Shown: one piece after another, positions 16,304-24,599 of the stretch
Position numbering within the stretch: position 1 is the stretch's first letter
Layout of the letters: every line of letters starts with the position of its first letter
Source of the DNA: Micromonospora lupini
GTDB taxonomy: Bacteria; Actinomycetota; Actinomycetes; Mycobacteriales; Micromonosporaceae
Assembly: GCF_026342015.1 (NCBI RefSeq)
Contig: NZ_JAPENL010000003.1
Span: 1,116,001-1,180,000, forward strand
DNA length: 64,000 nucleotides
Direction of reading: 5' to 3'
Notes under the pieces: generated by a model
Database searches by the model: none
Told to the model about the DNA's origin: nothing
What the model saw: only the letters and a program-made list of their open reading frames with translations
Translations under genes and position numbers: made by a program

Positions 16304-18179
16304 GGTGCCGCTGCACCGCAGCCTGCTGCTCCGGCTGCTGACGCTTGCAGTCCTCATCGCCGTCGGCTCGATCGCGGCCACCGCCTGGCTGGCCGTCCGC
16401 ACCACGACCGGGGCGATCCGGCAGGAACAGGGGCAGGCGCTCGCCGACGACGCCCGCATCTACGACACGCTCATCGCCTACGCGGCGACCCACCCGACCT
16501 GGGACGGCGTCGACACGACAGTGCGACCGCTCGCCGAGCAGGTCGGCCGGCGCATCACCCTGACCACCGAATCCGGCACGCCGGTCGCCGACTCGGCACC
16601 CGAGGCGGGTCCGCTGCCGGCGAAGCCCTCCGCGACCGTCGACGCGCTCTCCGTCGACACCGCGCTGACCCCCGGCATCGACGCGCTCGCCAGCGGCGAC
16701 ACGGGGAGCGCCCGCATCGATCCCCGCACCACAGGTCCGTACCTGCTCCCGCCCGACGAACGCCGGGCCCTGCGCGACCGGGCGACGCAGGCCGTCACCT
16801 GCCTCCAGGGGCGGGCGAAGATCGAGGCCGCCGTCGTGGACGGCCCCACCGGCCGACCCCGCATCGACACCCCCGGCACCGACCTGAGCGACACCATCGC
16901 CTGCCTCCAGGACCGATCGGACCTGGCGGACCCCACGGCCACCGAGCGCAAGGCGCTGGCGCAGCTCAACGCGCTTGTGAACACCTGCCTGGCCCGCCGC
17001 CAACTGCCTCCCGTGCGAGTCGAGCTGGACTGGACCTGGACGAGACAGCGCGCCGCCGCAACCGAAACCTCCCGGGCCGGCACCACGATCGACCAGGAGC
17101 ACAGCCGCGCGGTCAATTCCTGCGTCGGCACCAGCCGACGGGAACAACTCCTCCCGTACGTGGCACCGGCGGCAACCCTGTTCGTCGCGGATCCGGGCGG
17201 TCGACCGACGAGCACCTTCGACCTGTCCCGGACCAACCAGGCCCGCATCGCCGCGGTAGCCGGTCTCGTGCTGCTGGTGACCGTCGGCGTCACCGTGCTC
17301 GCCGGCATCCGGCTGACCCGGCCGCTGCACGCCCTGACCGGAGCCGCGCAGCGGATGCGCGACGGCGACGGTTCCGCCCGCGTCCAGGTCAGCGGTCGGG
17401 ACGAGATCGCCCGGCTGGCCGAGGCGTTCAACGACATGTCCGAGCGGCGCGAACGCCTGGAACACCTGCGCCGGGCCATGGTCAGCGACATCGCGCACGA
17501 GATGCGTACGCCTGTCACCAACATCCGGGGCTGGTTGGAGGCCGCCGAGGACGGCGTCGCCGCCCTGGACCGGAGACTGGTGTCGTCGCTGCTGGAGGAA
17601 GCCACGCTCCTCCAACATGTCATCGCCGACCTGCAGGACCTCGCCCAGGCCGACGCCGGCGCCCTGCGGCTGCACCCCGAACAGGTCTACCTCGCCGACC
17701 TGCTGGCCCAGGTGGCGGAGGCGCACCGTGTCCAGGCCGACAGTGCCGCCGTCGACCTCTCGGTGCGGGTCGACGCCGACCCACAGGTGTACGCCGACCC
17801 GGTGCGGCTGCGCCAGGCCGTCGGCAACCTCGTCACCAACGCCGTACGCCACACCCCCGCGGGTGGCAGCGTGACGATCAGCGCCCGGACGGCGAACGGC
17901 GGGGTGACAATCGCGGTCGCCGACACCGGCAGCGGCATCAGCGCCGAGGACCTGCCCCGCGTGTTCGACCGGTTCTGGCGGGCGGAGAAGTCGCGCAGTC
18001 GCCAGACCGGAGGCAGCGGCCTGGGCCTGGCAATCGTCCGCAAACTGGCCGAGGCCCACAACGGCACGGTAACCGCCACCAGCACCCCACCCCAGGGCAC
18101 CACATTCACCCTCCACCTCCCCACCGACCCTCCCTCCTCCCCCGCCGGCCCTCCCTCCTCCCCCACCGGCCCTTGGTGA
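16293..18179 (+). CDS. Sensor histidine kinase (HAMP, HisKA, HATPase_c)
   Basis: 628 residues. Membrane helix at about 9-31, then an unusually long extracytoplasmic sensor of about 280 residues with several Cys (VTCLQG, IACLQD, NTCLARR, NSCVGTS). The second helix (VAGLVLLVTVGVTVLAGI) leads to HAMP, then HisKA with the His in VSDIAHEMRTPVTNIRGW, and the ATPase N-box NLVTNAVRHTP, G1 DTGSGIS and G2 GGSGLGLAIV. Its stop codon lies in a 22-bp palindrome. The Cys-bearing sensor and the Cys-rich lipoprotein of the neighbouring operon may be functionally linked (inference). Confidence 0.94.
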   Translation: MRREVPLHRSLLLRLLTLAVLIAVGSIAATAWLAVRTTTGAIRQEQGQALADDARIYDTLIAYAATHPTWDGVDTTVRPLAEQVGRRITLTTESGTPVADSAPEAGPLPAKPSATVDALSVDTALTPGIDALASGDTGSARIDPRTTGPYLLPPDERRALRDRATQAVTCLQGRAKIEAAVVDGPTGRPRIDTPGTDLSDTIACLQDRSDLADPTATERKALAQLNALVNTCLARRQLPPVRVELDWTWTRQRAAATETSRAGTTIDQEHSRAVNSCVGTSRREQLLPYVAPAATLFVADPGGRPTSTFDLSRTNQARIAAVAGLVLLVTVGVTVLAGIRLTRPLHALTGAAQRMRDGDGSARVQVSGRDEIARLAEAFNDMSERRERLEHLRRAMVSDIAHEMRTPVTNIRGWLEAAEDGVAALDRRLVSSLLEEATLLQHVIADLQDLAQADAGALRLHPEQVYLADLLAQVAEAHRVQADSAAVDLSVRVDADPQVYADPVRLRQAVGNLVTNAVRHTPAGGSVTISARTANGGVTIAVADTGSGISAEDLPRVFDRFWRAEKSRSRQTGGSGLGLAIVRKLAEAHNGTVTATSTPPQGTTFTLHLPTDPPSSPAGPPSSPTGPW

Positions 18180-18234
18180 TCAAGAGGTTTGCGTCATCCG
18201 GACGGCGCCTGCTGACGCAAACCTCTTGATCACC
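18175..18234. repeat. Perfect 22-bp GATC palindrome
   Basis: GGTGATCAAGAGG...GCGTCA (18175-18196) pairs perfectly over 22 bp with 18213-18234, loop 16 nt. TGATCA stands near both ends. It contains the histidine kinase stop codon and would terminate transcription before the next plus-strand gene. Its size and GATC ends match other elements in this window. Confidence 0.85.
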
Positions 18235-18255
18235 GCGGGCAGGGGTGGCACGGAC

Positions 18256-18261
18256 TAGGCT
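18256..18261 (+). promoter_or_regulatory. -10 box, leaderless oxidoreductase promoter
   Basis: TAGGCT, 8 nt before the ATG at 18270. No ribosome-binding site is visible. Confidence 0.5.
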
Positions 18262-18269
18262 GCGGCGGC

Positions 18270-19865
18270 ATGAGCAGTGAACTTCCCGAGCGCGCTGATG
18301 TCGTGATCGTTGGTGCCGGGCACAACGGTCTGGTCTCCGCGATTCTGCTGGCCCGCGCCGGGCTGGACGTTCTCGTGCTTGAGGCGGCCGACGTGATCGG
18401 CGGCGCGACCCGCACCGAGAACCCGTTCCCGAAGGTGCCGGGGCTGCGCCACTCCACCGGGTCGTACCTGCTCGGGCTCATGCCACCGGAACTGCTCGCC
18501 ACGCTCGACGTGCGGATACCGGTGCTGCGCCGCGACCCGCACTACTTCCTGCCCACGCCCGGCGGCCTCGGCTCGCCGTACCTGCTCTTCGGCAGCGACA
18601 CCGCCGCCACCCGGGCGCAGCTCGCCGCGTTCTTCTCCCCCGCCGACGTGGCCGCCGACGACGCCATGCAGGCCGAGTTGGCCGCTCTGCGCGAGGACCT
18701 CGCACCGGCCTGGCTGGCCGAGCCGCTGACCGCCGAGGAGACCGCCGAGCGGCACGTCCGCCCGGCACTGCGGCAGGTCTTCGTCGACCTCGTCCGGGGC
18801 TCGGTCGCGGACTACCTGGCCCGGTTCGAGTTCCGCTCCGAGCTGCTGGTCAGCATGTACGCGGTCACCGACGGCCTGTCCGGCCTCAACGCCGGCCCGG
18901 ACGACCCCGGGACCGGCCACAACTTCCTCGTGCACAACATGTGCCGGCTGCCCGGCTCCGGCGGCACCTGGATGATCGCCGAGGGCGGGATGGGCACCGT
19001 CTCCCGGACGTTCGCCGACGCCGCGCGCGCCGCCGGTGCGACGATCCTGACGGGTACGCCGGTCAGCGCGGTGACCCTGGACGGCGGCACGGCCAGCGGA
19101 GTCGTGCTGGCCGACGGTCGGGAGGTCGCCGCGAGGGTGGTGCTCGGCGCATGTGACCCGTACCGGCTGATGGACCTGTTGCCCGACGGCGCGCTCCCGG
19201 CGCGGCTCGGCGAACGGATGGCGGCGGTCCGCCGGCCCGGCACCACCCTCAAGCTCAACCTGGCGCTCAGCGGGCTGCCGCGCTTCTCCTGCCTGCCGGC
19301 CGGCACGCCGAGCCCGTTCGGCTCGACGATCCACCTGCTGCCCGGGTCCGCGTCGCTTGTCGGCGGCGACGCCACCTCCCCGATGACCGCTCTGCGCGCC
19401 ATGTGGGCCGACGTGCAGGCCGGGCGGCTGCCGGCGGAGCCCACAATCGAGTGGTACCTGCACACCACTGTCGACCCGTCGCTCTCCGACGCCGCCGGGC
19501 ACCACTCGTCGGCGCTGTTCGTCCAGTCGGTCCCCTACGAGCTGGCCGGCACCACCTGGGATGCGGCGCTGCCCGGGTACGTCGACCGGCTCGTCGGGAT
19601 CGTCGAGCGGTACGCCCCCGGCACCGCCGACCTGATCGCCGACGCGGTGCCGCTGCCCCCGCCGGGCATCGAGGCGCACTTCGGCATCACCGGCGGGCAC
19701 ATCCACCACGTGGACAACACCGTCTCGTTCACCGACCGCATGCCCTACGCCACAGGCATCGACGGCGTGTACGCGGGCAGCGCCGGCTGCCACCCGGCCG
19801 GCAGCGTGATCGGCGCCGCCGGCCACAACGCCGCCCGCCGCATCCTCACGGACCTGGGCCACTGA
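18270..19865 (+). CDS. Phytoene-dehydrogenase-like FAD oxidoreductase (PYROXD2/CrtI type)
   Basis: 531 residues. The N-terminal dinucleotide-binding motif ADVVIVGAGHNGLVSAILLARAGLDVLVLEAADVIGG is textbook for the CrtI/PYROXD2 family. Mid-protein MIAEGGMGTVSRTFADAARAAGATI is the second family motif. The C-terminal YAGSAGCHPAGSVIGAAGHNAARRIL is the FAD-closing segment. No carotenoid genes (crtB, crtE) are nearby, so this is more like the PYROXD2 branch of unknown substrate than a phytoene desaturase. Promoter position suggests a leaderless transcript. Confidence 0.85.
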   Translation: MSSELPERADVVIVGAGHNGLVSAILLARAGLDVLVLEAADVIGGATRTENPFPKVPGLRHSTGSYLLGLMPPELLATLDVRIPVLRRDPHYFLPTPGGLGSPYLLFGSDTAATRAQLAAFFSPADVAADDAMQAELAALREDLAPAWLAEPLTAEETAERHVRPALRQVFVDLVRGSVADYLARFEFRSELLVSMYAVTDGLSGLNAGPDDPGTGHNFLVHNMCRLPGSGGTWMIAEGGMGTVSRTFADAARAAGATILTGTPVSAVTLDGGTASGVVLADGREVAARVVLGACDPYRLMDLLPDGALPARLGERMAAVRRPGTTLKLNLALSGLPRFSCLPAGTPSPFGSTIHLLPGSASLVGGDATSPMTALRAMWADVQAGRLPAEPTIEWYLHTTVDPSLSDAAGHHSSALFVQSVPYELAGTTWDAALPGYVDRLVGIVERYAPGTADLIADAVPLPPPGIEAHFGITGGHIHHVDNTVSFTDRMPYATGIDGVYAGSAGCHPAGSVIGAAGHNAARRILTDLGH

Positions 19866-19873
19866 CGACGACA

Positions 19874-19940
19874 CGCGTTGATCATGAAGTTATTGCCCGC
19901 CGCAGCGGCGTGTCGCGGCAATAACTCCATGATCGACGCG
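19874..19940. repeat. 23-bp GATC palindrome between converging genes
   Basis: Arms 19874-19896 and 19918-19940 match at 21 of 23 positions (CGCGTTGATCATG and CATGATCGACGCG at the outer ends), loop 21 nt. It lies exactly between the converging oxidoreductase and MBL/Rieske genes and could serve as a bidirectional terminator. Confidence 0.82.
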
Positions 19941-19952
19941 CCTGGAGCCGGG

Positions 19953-21533
19953 TCAGATCGTGGCTTCGCCTGCCGGGGCGGGGGTTTCTGCGTCTACGCG
20001 GTGGGCTCTTACCTTGTGGCCCACGCTTGTCAGGCAGCGGCCGCTGGGCAGGTCGAAGCGCCAGCCGTGCAGCTGGCAGGTGAGCTGGTCACCCTCGACG
20101 ATGCCGAACCGGGTCAGGTCCGCCTTCAGGTGCGGGCACCGCCGCTGCACCACCCAGTCGCCAAGCGTGATGTCCTCGGCGTCGGTGCTGCGCTCGTGCT
20201 CGTCGTACCAGCCCTCGGCGTACTGGAGTCGCTCCTCGGAGAGGCACTTGAAGAACGCGTAGACGAACTCGTTGTACTGACCGATCCGGGCCGCCGAGAA
20301 CCGGCAGGACAGGAAGAGCGAGTTGACCCAGTCCACCTCGTCGATGAAGAGCAGGTGCTCGATGAGCGACCGCTCGGTCCGGAAGCGGTAGCGGACCTTC
20401 TCGTCCGCGTACGGCCGGACCTCCTTGCCGGGGAAGTCCACCACGATCGACTCGACGCTCTCGCCGTCGTAGCCCACCAGATCGAAGCGCACCGGACCGC
20501 CCACGCCCTTGGCCAGGTAGATCGACTCGTCGAGCAGCGGCTCGATCCGGCTCTTCATCTGGCCCAGCACGTCCACCTCGGGGTGCCGCCAGGACGCCTT
20601 CTCCGCCTCGATGACCGGGCGCTTGCGCTCCCGCATCTCCTCCAGGTGGGCCACCTTGTTCGCGAAGAACTCCTCCACCGGCACCGGGTGGGTCGTGCTC
20701 GCGCCCTCGGTGGTGACCTCGGCGACGCTGCCCGGCAGCAGCACGATGCCGTTGGTGCCGCCGACCTTGGCGTACTCGCTCAGGAAGACCGACTGGTCCG
20801 GGAAGATGTTGCCCTCGTCGCCGTGGATGTCGTTGAACTGCCACAGCTCGTCGTCGAGGAAGCACGGCGGGCCGGCGATCGGAAAGACGTGGTCGGCCTT
20901 CAGGTCGTCGATGTAGCGCCACGTCCGGTCGAACTGCCTGTCGCGCTTCTGCTTGCCGAACGCGGTCTTCGCCGCCTGCGGCAGCTCGTAGACCATCGGG
21001 TACCAGATCGCGCCGGAGAACTGGAGCAGGTGCGCGTGCACGTGCCCCAGCTCGGCGAAGACGCTCAGGTCGGTGGGGCGGGCGTCGTTCTGGTTGAGCA
21101 GCCGCACACCCTCGTACTCGACCCAGAGCGAGGAGTCGCCGATCGGGCCGTCGGTGGGGCTGGTCAACGCCTGGATCATGATCTTCAGGCCGCCGTCCAG
21201 CTCCACGACCTGCTCGTTGGGGGCCTTCAGGAACTTCGTGAAGCCCAGCGCCCGGAACTCGTCCTCCATCTCCGAGGTGGGGAACTCGGGGAGCAGGACA
21301 GTGGCGTCCTTGGAGACGAAGTCCCGCAGATGCTTCGCGTCGAAGTGGTCCCGGTGCAGGTGGGAGACGTACAGGTAGTCGACCTGGCCCAGGGTCTCCC
21401 AGTCGAGCAGCGAATTGTCCGGGAAGGGAAACCAGGAGGCGAAGTAGGCCGGGTTGACCCACGGGTCGCACAGGATGCTGCCCGCGGCCGTGTCGATCCG
21501 CATGCTGGCGTGCCCGGTTCCGGTCACTCGCAC
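19953..21533 (-). CDS. Metallo-beta-lactamase fold plus Rieske protein (CMAH-like)
   Basis: 526 residues. The N-terminal half is a UlaG-like MBL fold with the metal motif SHLHRDHFD at about 70 and DPWVNPAY earlier. The C-terminal about 60 residues form a Rieske [2Fe-2S] domain, with ligand pairs RRCPHLKAD and CQLHGWRF. This combination is characteristic of the CMP-N-acetylneuraminate hydroxylase-like family, which hydroxylates nucleotide sugars with ferredoxin-type electron input, although the animal enzyme carries its Rieske domain at the other end. The GTG at 21533 follows GAGGGGG. The substrate here is unknown. Confidence 0.82.
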   Translation of the reverse strand: MRVTGTGHASMRIDTAAGSILCDPWVNPAYFASWFPFPDNSLLDWETLGQVDYLYVSHLHRDHFDAKHLRDFVSKDATVLLPEFPTSEMEDEFRALGFTKFLKAPNEQVVELDGGLKIMIQALTSPTDGPIGDSSLWVEYEGVRLLNQNDARPTDLSVFAELGHVHAHLLQFSGAIWYPMVYELPQAAKTAFGKQKRDRQFDRTWRYIDDLKADHVFPIAGPPCFLDDELWQFNDIHGDEGNIFPDQSVFLSEYAKVGGTNGIVLLPGSVAEVTTEGASTTHPVPVEEFFANKVAHLEEMRERKRPVIEAEKASWRHPEVDVLGQMKSRIEPLLDESIYLAKGVGGPVRFDLVGYDGESVESIVVDFPGKEVRPYADEKVRYRFRTERSLIEHLLFIDEVDWVNSLFLSCRFSAARIGQYNEFVYAFFKCLSEERLQYAEGWYDEHERSTDAEDITLGDWVVQRRCPHLKADLTRFGIVEGDQLTCQLHGWRFDLPSGRCLTSVGHKVRAHRVDAETPAPAGEATI

Positions 21534-21731
21534 CGCACAGTCCCCCTCAAACAGACAATCAGGTGTACGCCAAACGCTACCGGAGGGAGTCTGACCGCCA
21601 CCCCGCGACGCCCGTAGTGCCGTCCGGCCTGGGCGGGCAGGGCCAGAAGGCGAGGAAACCCCCACCGCGCCGCCCCGGGCGGGAGGCGTGCCAGACTAAC
21701 CAAAGATCCGATCGCGAGGGAAGGACCGACA

Positions 21732-21956
21732 GTGGCAGGAAGCGAGCCGGTAACGTCGCCGGACCAGCACAAGCCCGGGCACCGCAAGTCGGGGCGCATC
21801 GGCGCCGTGCTGTCCGCGCTGGCGCTGGTCGTCATGGCGTTCTGCGGCAACCACGAGGGCAGGGTCGAGGACATCTGGCTGGTCGGCCTGGCCGCGCTGC
21901 TGCTGGTCATCGTGATCGGCGACGCCGTGCTGCGGCGCAACGGCCTGCGCTCCTGA
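21732..21956 (+). CDS. DUF2631 membrane protein
   Basis: 74 residues from the GTG at 21732, which follows GGAAGGA. The N-terminus is polar (SPDQHKPGHRKSGR). Two hydrophobic helices (IGAVLSALALVVMAF and IWLVGLAALLLVIVIGDAVL) are joined by CGNHEGRVED. This is the DUF2631 pattern, an actinobacterial family of unknown role usually found in this same chromosomal neighbourhood (an equivalent lies near rip1 and cdsA in mycobacteria). Confidence 0.85.
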   Translation: MAGSEPVTSPDQHKPGHRKSGRIGAVLSALALVVMAFCGNHEGRVEDIWLVGLAALLLVIVIGDAVLRRNGLRS

Positions 21957-21991
21957 CCCGACCGGCCGACGGACGACAGGCCGACAGACGC

Positions 21992-22025
21992 CGAGGGCCC
22001 GCCCCCACCCGGGGACGGGCCCTCG
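21992..22025. terminator. Bidirectional hairpin terminator
   Basis: Perfect 10-bp stem CGAGGGCCCG / CGGGCCCTCG (21992-22001 with 22016-22025), 14-nt loop, between the converging DUF2631 and DivIVA-like genes. No T-run, as is usual in high-GC actinobacteria. Confidence 0.75.
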
Positions 22026-22043
22026 TTCGCGTACGCGTCGGGG

Positions 22044-23306
22044 TCAGCGCCCGAAGAGGATGTCCTGCACGTCCTTGAGCGCGGCGTCGACCTCGGCCTC
22101 GAAGTAGCCGCCAGGCACCAGGCCGAACCGGAGCGTGTCCAGATCCTTCGGGTCGACAGGCATCGGGTTGCGGCGCTGCATGCCGCCGAGCAGGGTCTCG
22201 AAGAATCGGTCCACCTGGTCCGGGTCGTACCCGCTGCCGAACCGGCGCACCTGGAAGCTGCGGCGGATCTGGTCGACCCGGTACAGGTCGCTGCCGGGCG
22301 GGCCGGCCATCGGCGGACCGACCATCGGAGGACCGGCCACGGCGGGCGGGCCAGCCATCGGCGGGCCACCCATGCCCTGCTGCGGCATCGGGGGCGGGCC
22401 GACCGGGCCACGGCGCAGGTCGCGCAGGTCCCGTTCGGGCATCCGGATCTCGGCGGTCATGTCCGCCCGGCCGTGCCGACCGGCCTCGAAGCCGTCGAAG
22501 CGGGGCTCCTCCGGCGGGTAACCGCCGCCGGGCCCACGCTGGTCATCGGGTGGACCGTAACCGCCAGGCCCACGCTTGTCGTCGGGCGGACCGAAGCCGC
22601 CGGGCATGCGCTGGTCGTCGGGCGGGCCGTACCCGCCAGGCCCACGCTGGTCGTCGGGCGGGCCGTACCCGCCGGGCCCACGCTGGTCATCGGGCGGGCC
22701 GTACCCGCCGGGCCCACGCTGGTCATCGGGCGGACCGTACCCGCCCGGACCGGCCGGCAGGCCGCGCGGCGGGACGCCGTGGCCACCCATCGGACCACCC
22801 GGCCCCATCGGAGGAGGGCCGCCGGGGCCGCGCTGCGCGTCGTAGCCGCCGCGGGGGGCGTCGTACCCGCCGGCGAAGGCGCCGGTGGGCTCGTCGTACC
22901 GGCCGTAGCGGTCGGCGGGCGGACCGGCCTGCGCGGGCATCGGCCGGGGCGGCATCGGCTGCGGAACCATGCCCCCACGGTCGTCACGCAGCGGCGGGCC
23001 CATCCGGTCCGGCGGACCCAACCGGTCAGCCATCCGAGGGTCACCACCGCGCCCGGCGCTCGTGCGCTCCTCCAGCTCGGCCAGCTGTCGCTCGACCCGG
23101 TCCAGGTGCAGGTCGACCTGCCACTCGTCGTAGCCGTTGAACCGGACCCGGAAGACGACGTCGTGGACCTCCTGGGAGGCCACCGGCGCACCCACCTGCC
23201 GGCCGTCGAGCGTCGCCTCCACCCGGTCGAGGAAGGCATCCACCTCGTCGACCTTGTATCCCCGGCGGAGCGCCTTGCGCCGGAAACGCTGACCCTGACT
23301 CGCCAC
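22044..23306 (-). CDS. DivIVA-domain protein with Gly/Pro-rich repeat linker
   Basis: 420 residues from the GTG at 23306 (AGGAG upstream). The N-terminus carries FRRKALRRGYKVDEVDAFLDRVEATLDG, the DivIVA polar-targeting motif. The C-terminus carries a second similar unit, IRRSFQVRRFGSGYDPDQVDRFFETLLGGM. Between them is a long disordered region rich in Gly, Pro and Arg that includes six 12-residue repeats (GGYGPPDDQRGP). The N-terminal unit also has a heptad-rich ELEERTS stretch. It probably acts in polar growth or septum organisation, like other actinobacterial DivIVA-like scaffolds. It is not Wag31 itself, which lies in the dcw cluster. Confidence 0.82.
   Translation of the reverse strand: MASQGQRFRRKALRRGYKVDEVDAFLDRVEATLDGRQVGAPVASQEVHDVVFRVRFNGYDEWQVDLHLDRVERQLAELEERTSAGRGGDPRMADRLGPPDRMGPPLRDDRGGMVPQPMPPRPMPAQAGPPADRYGRYDEPTGAFAGGYDAPRGGYDAQRGPGGPPPMGPGGPMGGHGVPPRGLPAGPGGYGPPDDQRGPGGYGPPDDQRGPGGYGPPDDQRGPGGYGPPDDQRMPGGFGPPDDKRGPGGYGPPDDQRGPGGGYPPEEPRFDGFEAGRHGRADMTAEIRMPERDLRDLRRGPVGPPPMPQQGMGGPPMAGPPAVAGPPMVGPPMAGPPGSDLYRVDQIRRSFQVRRFGSGYDPDQVDRFFETLLGGMQRRNPMPVDPKDLDTLRFGLVPGGYFEAEVDAALKDVQDILFGR
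22531..22746. repeat. 36-bp tandem repeat inside DivIVA-like gene
   Basis: Six consecutive 36-bp units beginning GGCCCACGCTGGTC, each encoding a GGYGPPDDQRGP-type 12-mer. Units differ at only a few bases, so recent expansion and length variation among strains are expected. Confidence 0.88.
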
Positions 23307-23337
23307 TATGTCTCCTGGTCTCGTTCGCCACGCCCGG

Positions 23338-24495
23338 TCACGCCGGTGCCTCTCCGGCGCGGTCGGTGAAGGTGTCGGTGTCCTCGGCGGCGGCGAGCTG
23401 GCCACACGCGCCGTCGATCTCGCGGCCCCGGGTGTCCCGTACGGTGGTGGACACTCCCGCGTCACGCAAGCGCCGGACGAACTCCCGCTCGACCGGCTTC
23501 GGGCTCGCGTCCCAGCGGCTGCCCGGCGTCGGATTGAGCGGGATGAGGTTCACGTGCGCCAACTTGCCGGCCAACAGCCGCCCGAGCAGGTCAGCTCGCC
23601 ACGGCTGGTCGTTCACGTCCTTGATCATTGCGTATTCGATCGACACACGACGACCCGTCCGGGCGGCGTAGTCCCACGCTGCGTCCAGCACCTCGGCTAC
23701 CTTCCAGCGCTGGTTCACCGGCACGAGTTCGTCGCGCAGATCATCATCGGGCGCGTGCAACGACAACGCAAGGGTCACAGAGAGGTCTTCGCTGGCCAGT
23801 CGGCGGATGGCCGGAACCAGGCCGACAGTGGAGACGGTGATGTGCCGCTGGGACAGGCCCAGGCCCTCCGGAGCGGGGCTGACCAGCCGACGGATCGCCG
23901 CGATGACCCTGTTGTAGTTGGCCAGCGGCTCGCCCATGCCCATGAACACGACGTGCGACAGCCGCGGCGGTGAACCGGCGACCGCACCGGACGCCGCCAC
24001 CCCGGCCAGGTAGACCGCCTGGTCGACGATCTCCGCCGTGGACAGGTTGCGGGTCAGCCCGGCCTGGCCGGTGGCGCAGAACGGGCAGGCCATGCCGCAC
24101 CCCGCCTGGCTGGAGATGCAGACCGTGACCCGGTCCGGATAGCCCATCAGCACGCTCTCCACGAGCGCACCGTCGTGCAGCTTCCAGAGCGCCTTGCGGG
24201 TCGCGCCGTCGTCACAGGCCAGCTCACGCACCGGGTTGAGCAGCGTGGGCAGCAGCTGGTCGGCAAGCCGCTCACGCGTCGCCGCGGGAAGGTCGGTCAT
24301 CGCCTGCGGGTCGCGAACCAGCCGCCCGAAGTAGTGGTTGGAGATCTGCTTGGCACGGAAGGCGGGCTCACCGAGCCCGGCGACAAGCGCCTGGCGGCCG
24401 GCCAGGTCCAGGTCGGCGAGGTGCTGCGGTGGCATGGAGGCCCGGCGTGCGGCGGGGGCGTCCGACAGGGCGGGGATCAACGGCAGGCTCGTCAT
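23338..24495 (-). CDS. rlmN: Dual-specificity RNA methyltransferase RlmN
   Basis: 385 residues. Radical-SAM enzyme that methylates C2 of A2503 in 23S rRNA and A37 of some tRNAs. The iron-sulfur motif CGMACPFCATGQ at about 137-148 has the CxxxCxxC spacing. Catalytic Cys are expected in the C-terminal GREIDGACGQL. SHVVFMGMGEPLANY (about 188) and SLHAPDDDLRDELVPVN are family motifs. The start is the ATG at 24495. It lies between the DivIVA-like gene and cdsA, the usual neighbourhood. Confidence 0.95.
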   Translation of the reverse strand: MTSLPLIPALSDAPAARRASMPPQHLADLDLAGRQALVAGLGEPAFRAKQISNHYFGRLVRDPQAMTDLPAATRERLADQLLPTLLNPVRELACDDGATRKALWKLHDGALVESVLMGYPDRVTVCISSQAGCGMACPFCATGQAGLTRNLSTAEIVDQAVYLAGVAASGAVAGSPPRLSHVVFMGMGEPLANYNRVIAAIRRLVSPAPEGLGLSQRHITVSTVGLVPAIRRLASEDLSVTLALSLHAPDDDLRDELVPVNQRWKVAEVLDAAWDYAARTGRRVSIEYAMIKDVNDQPWRADLLGRLLAGKLAHVNLIPLNPTPGSRWDASPKPVEREFVRRLRDAGVSTTVRDTRGREIDGACGQLAAAEDTDTFTDRAGEAPA

Positions 24496-24599
24496 GGCTG
24501 GTCCAGTGTGTCACGCCTCCGGCGCCGGGCACCCCTCCGGAGGCGTGGAACCGGCCCCGGCCGCCGGTCGGGAACGCTCGGGCCACGGTGATCCATGCC

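Noticed and set aside
16194..18116. 640-codon frame antisense to the histidine kinase
   Set aside because: In high-GC DNA the antisense of a real gene often stays open; the kinase has all family motifs and the antisense frame has none. The same holds for long frames antisense to GH87 (6528-8522), dxr, ftsY and glnD.
18270..19865. Carotenoid biosynthesis gene
   Set aside because: No crtB, crtE or cyclase genes are close; the protein fits the PYROXD2-like branch better.
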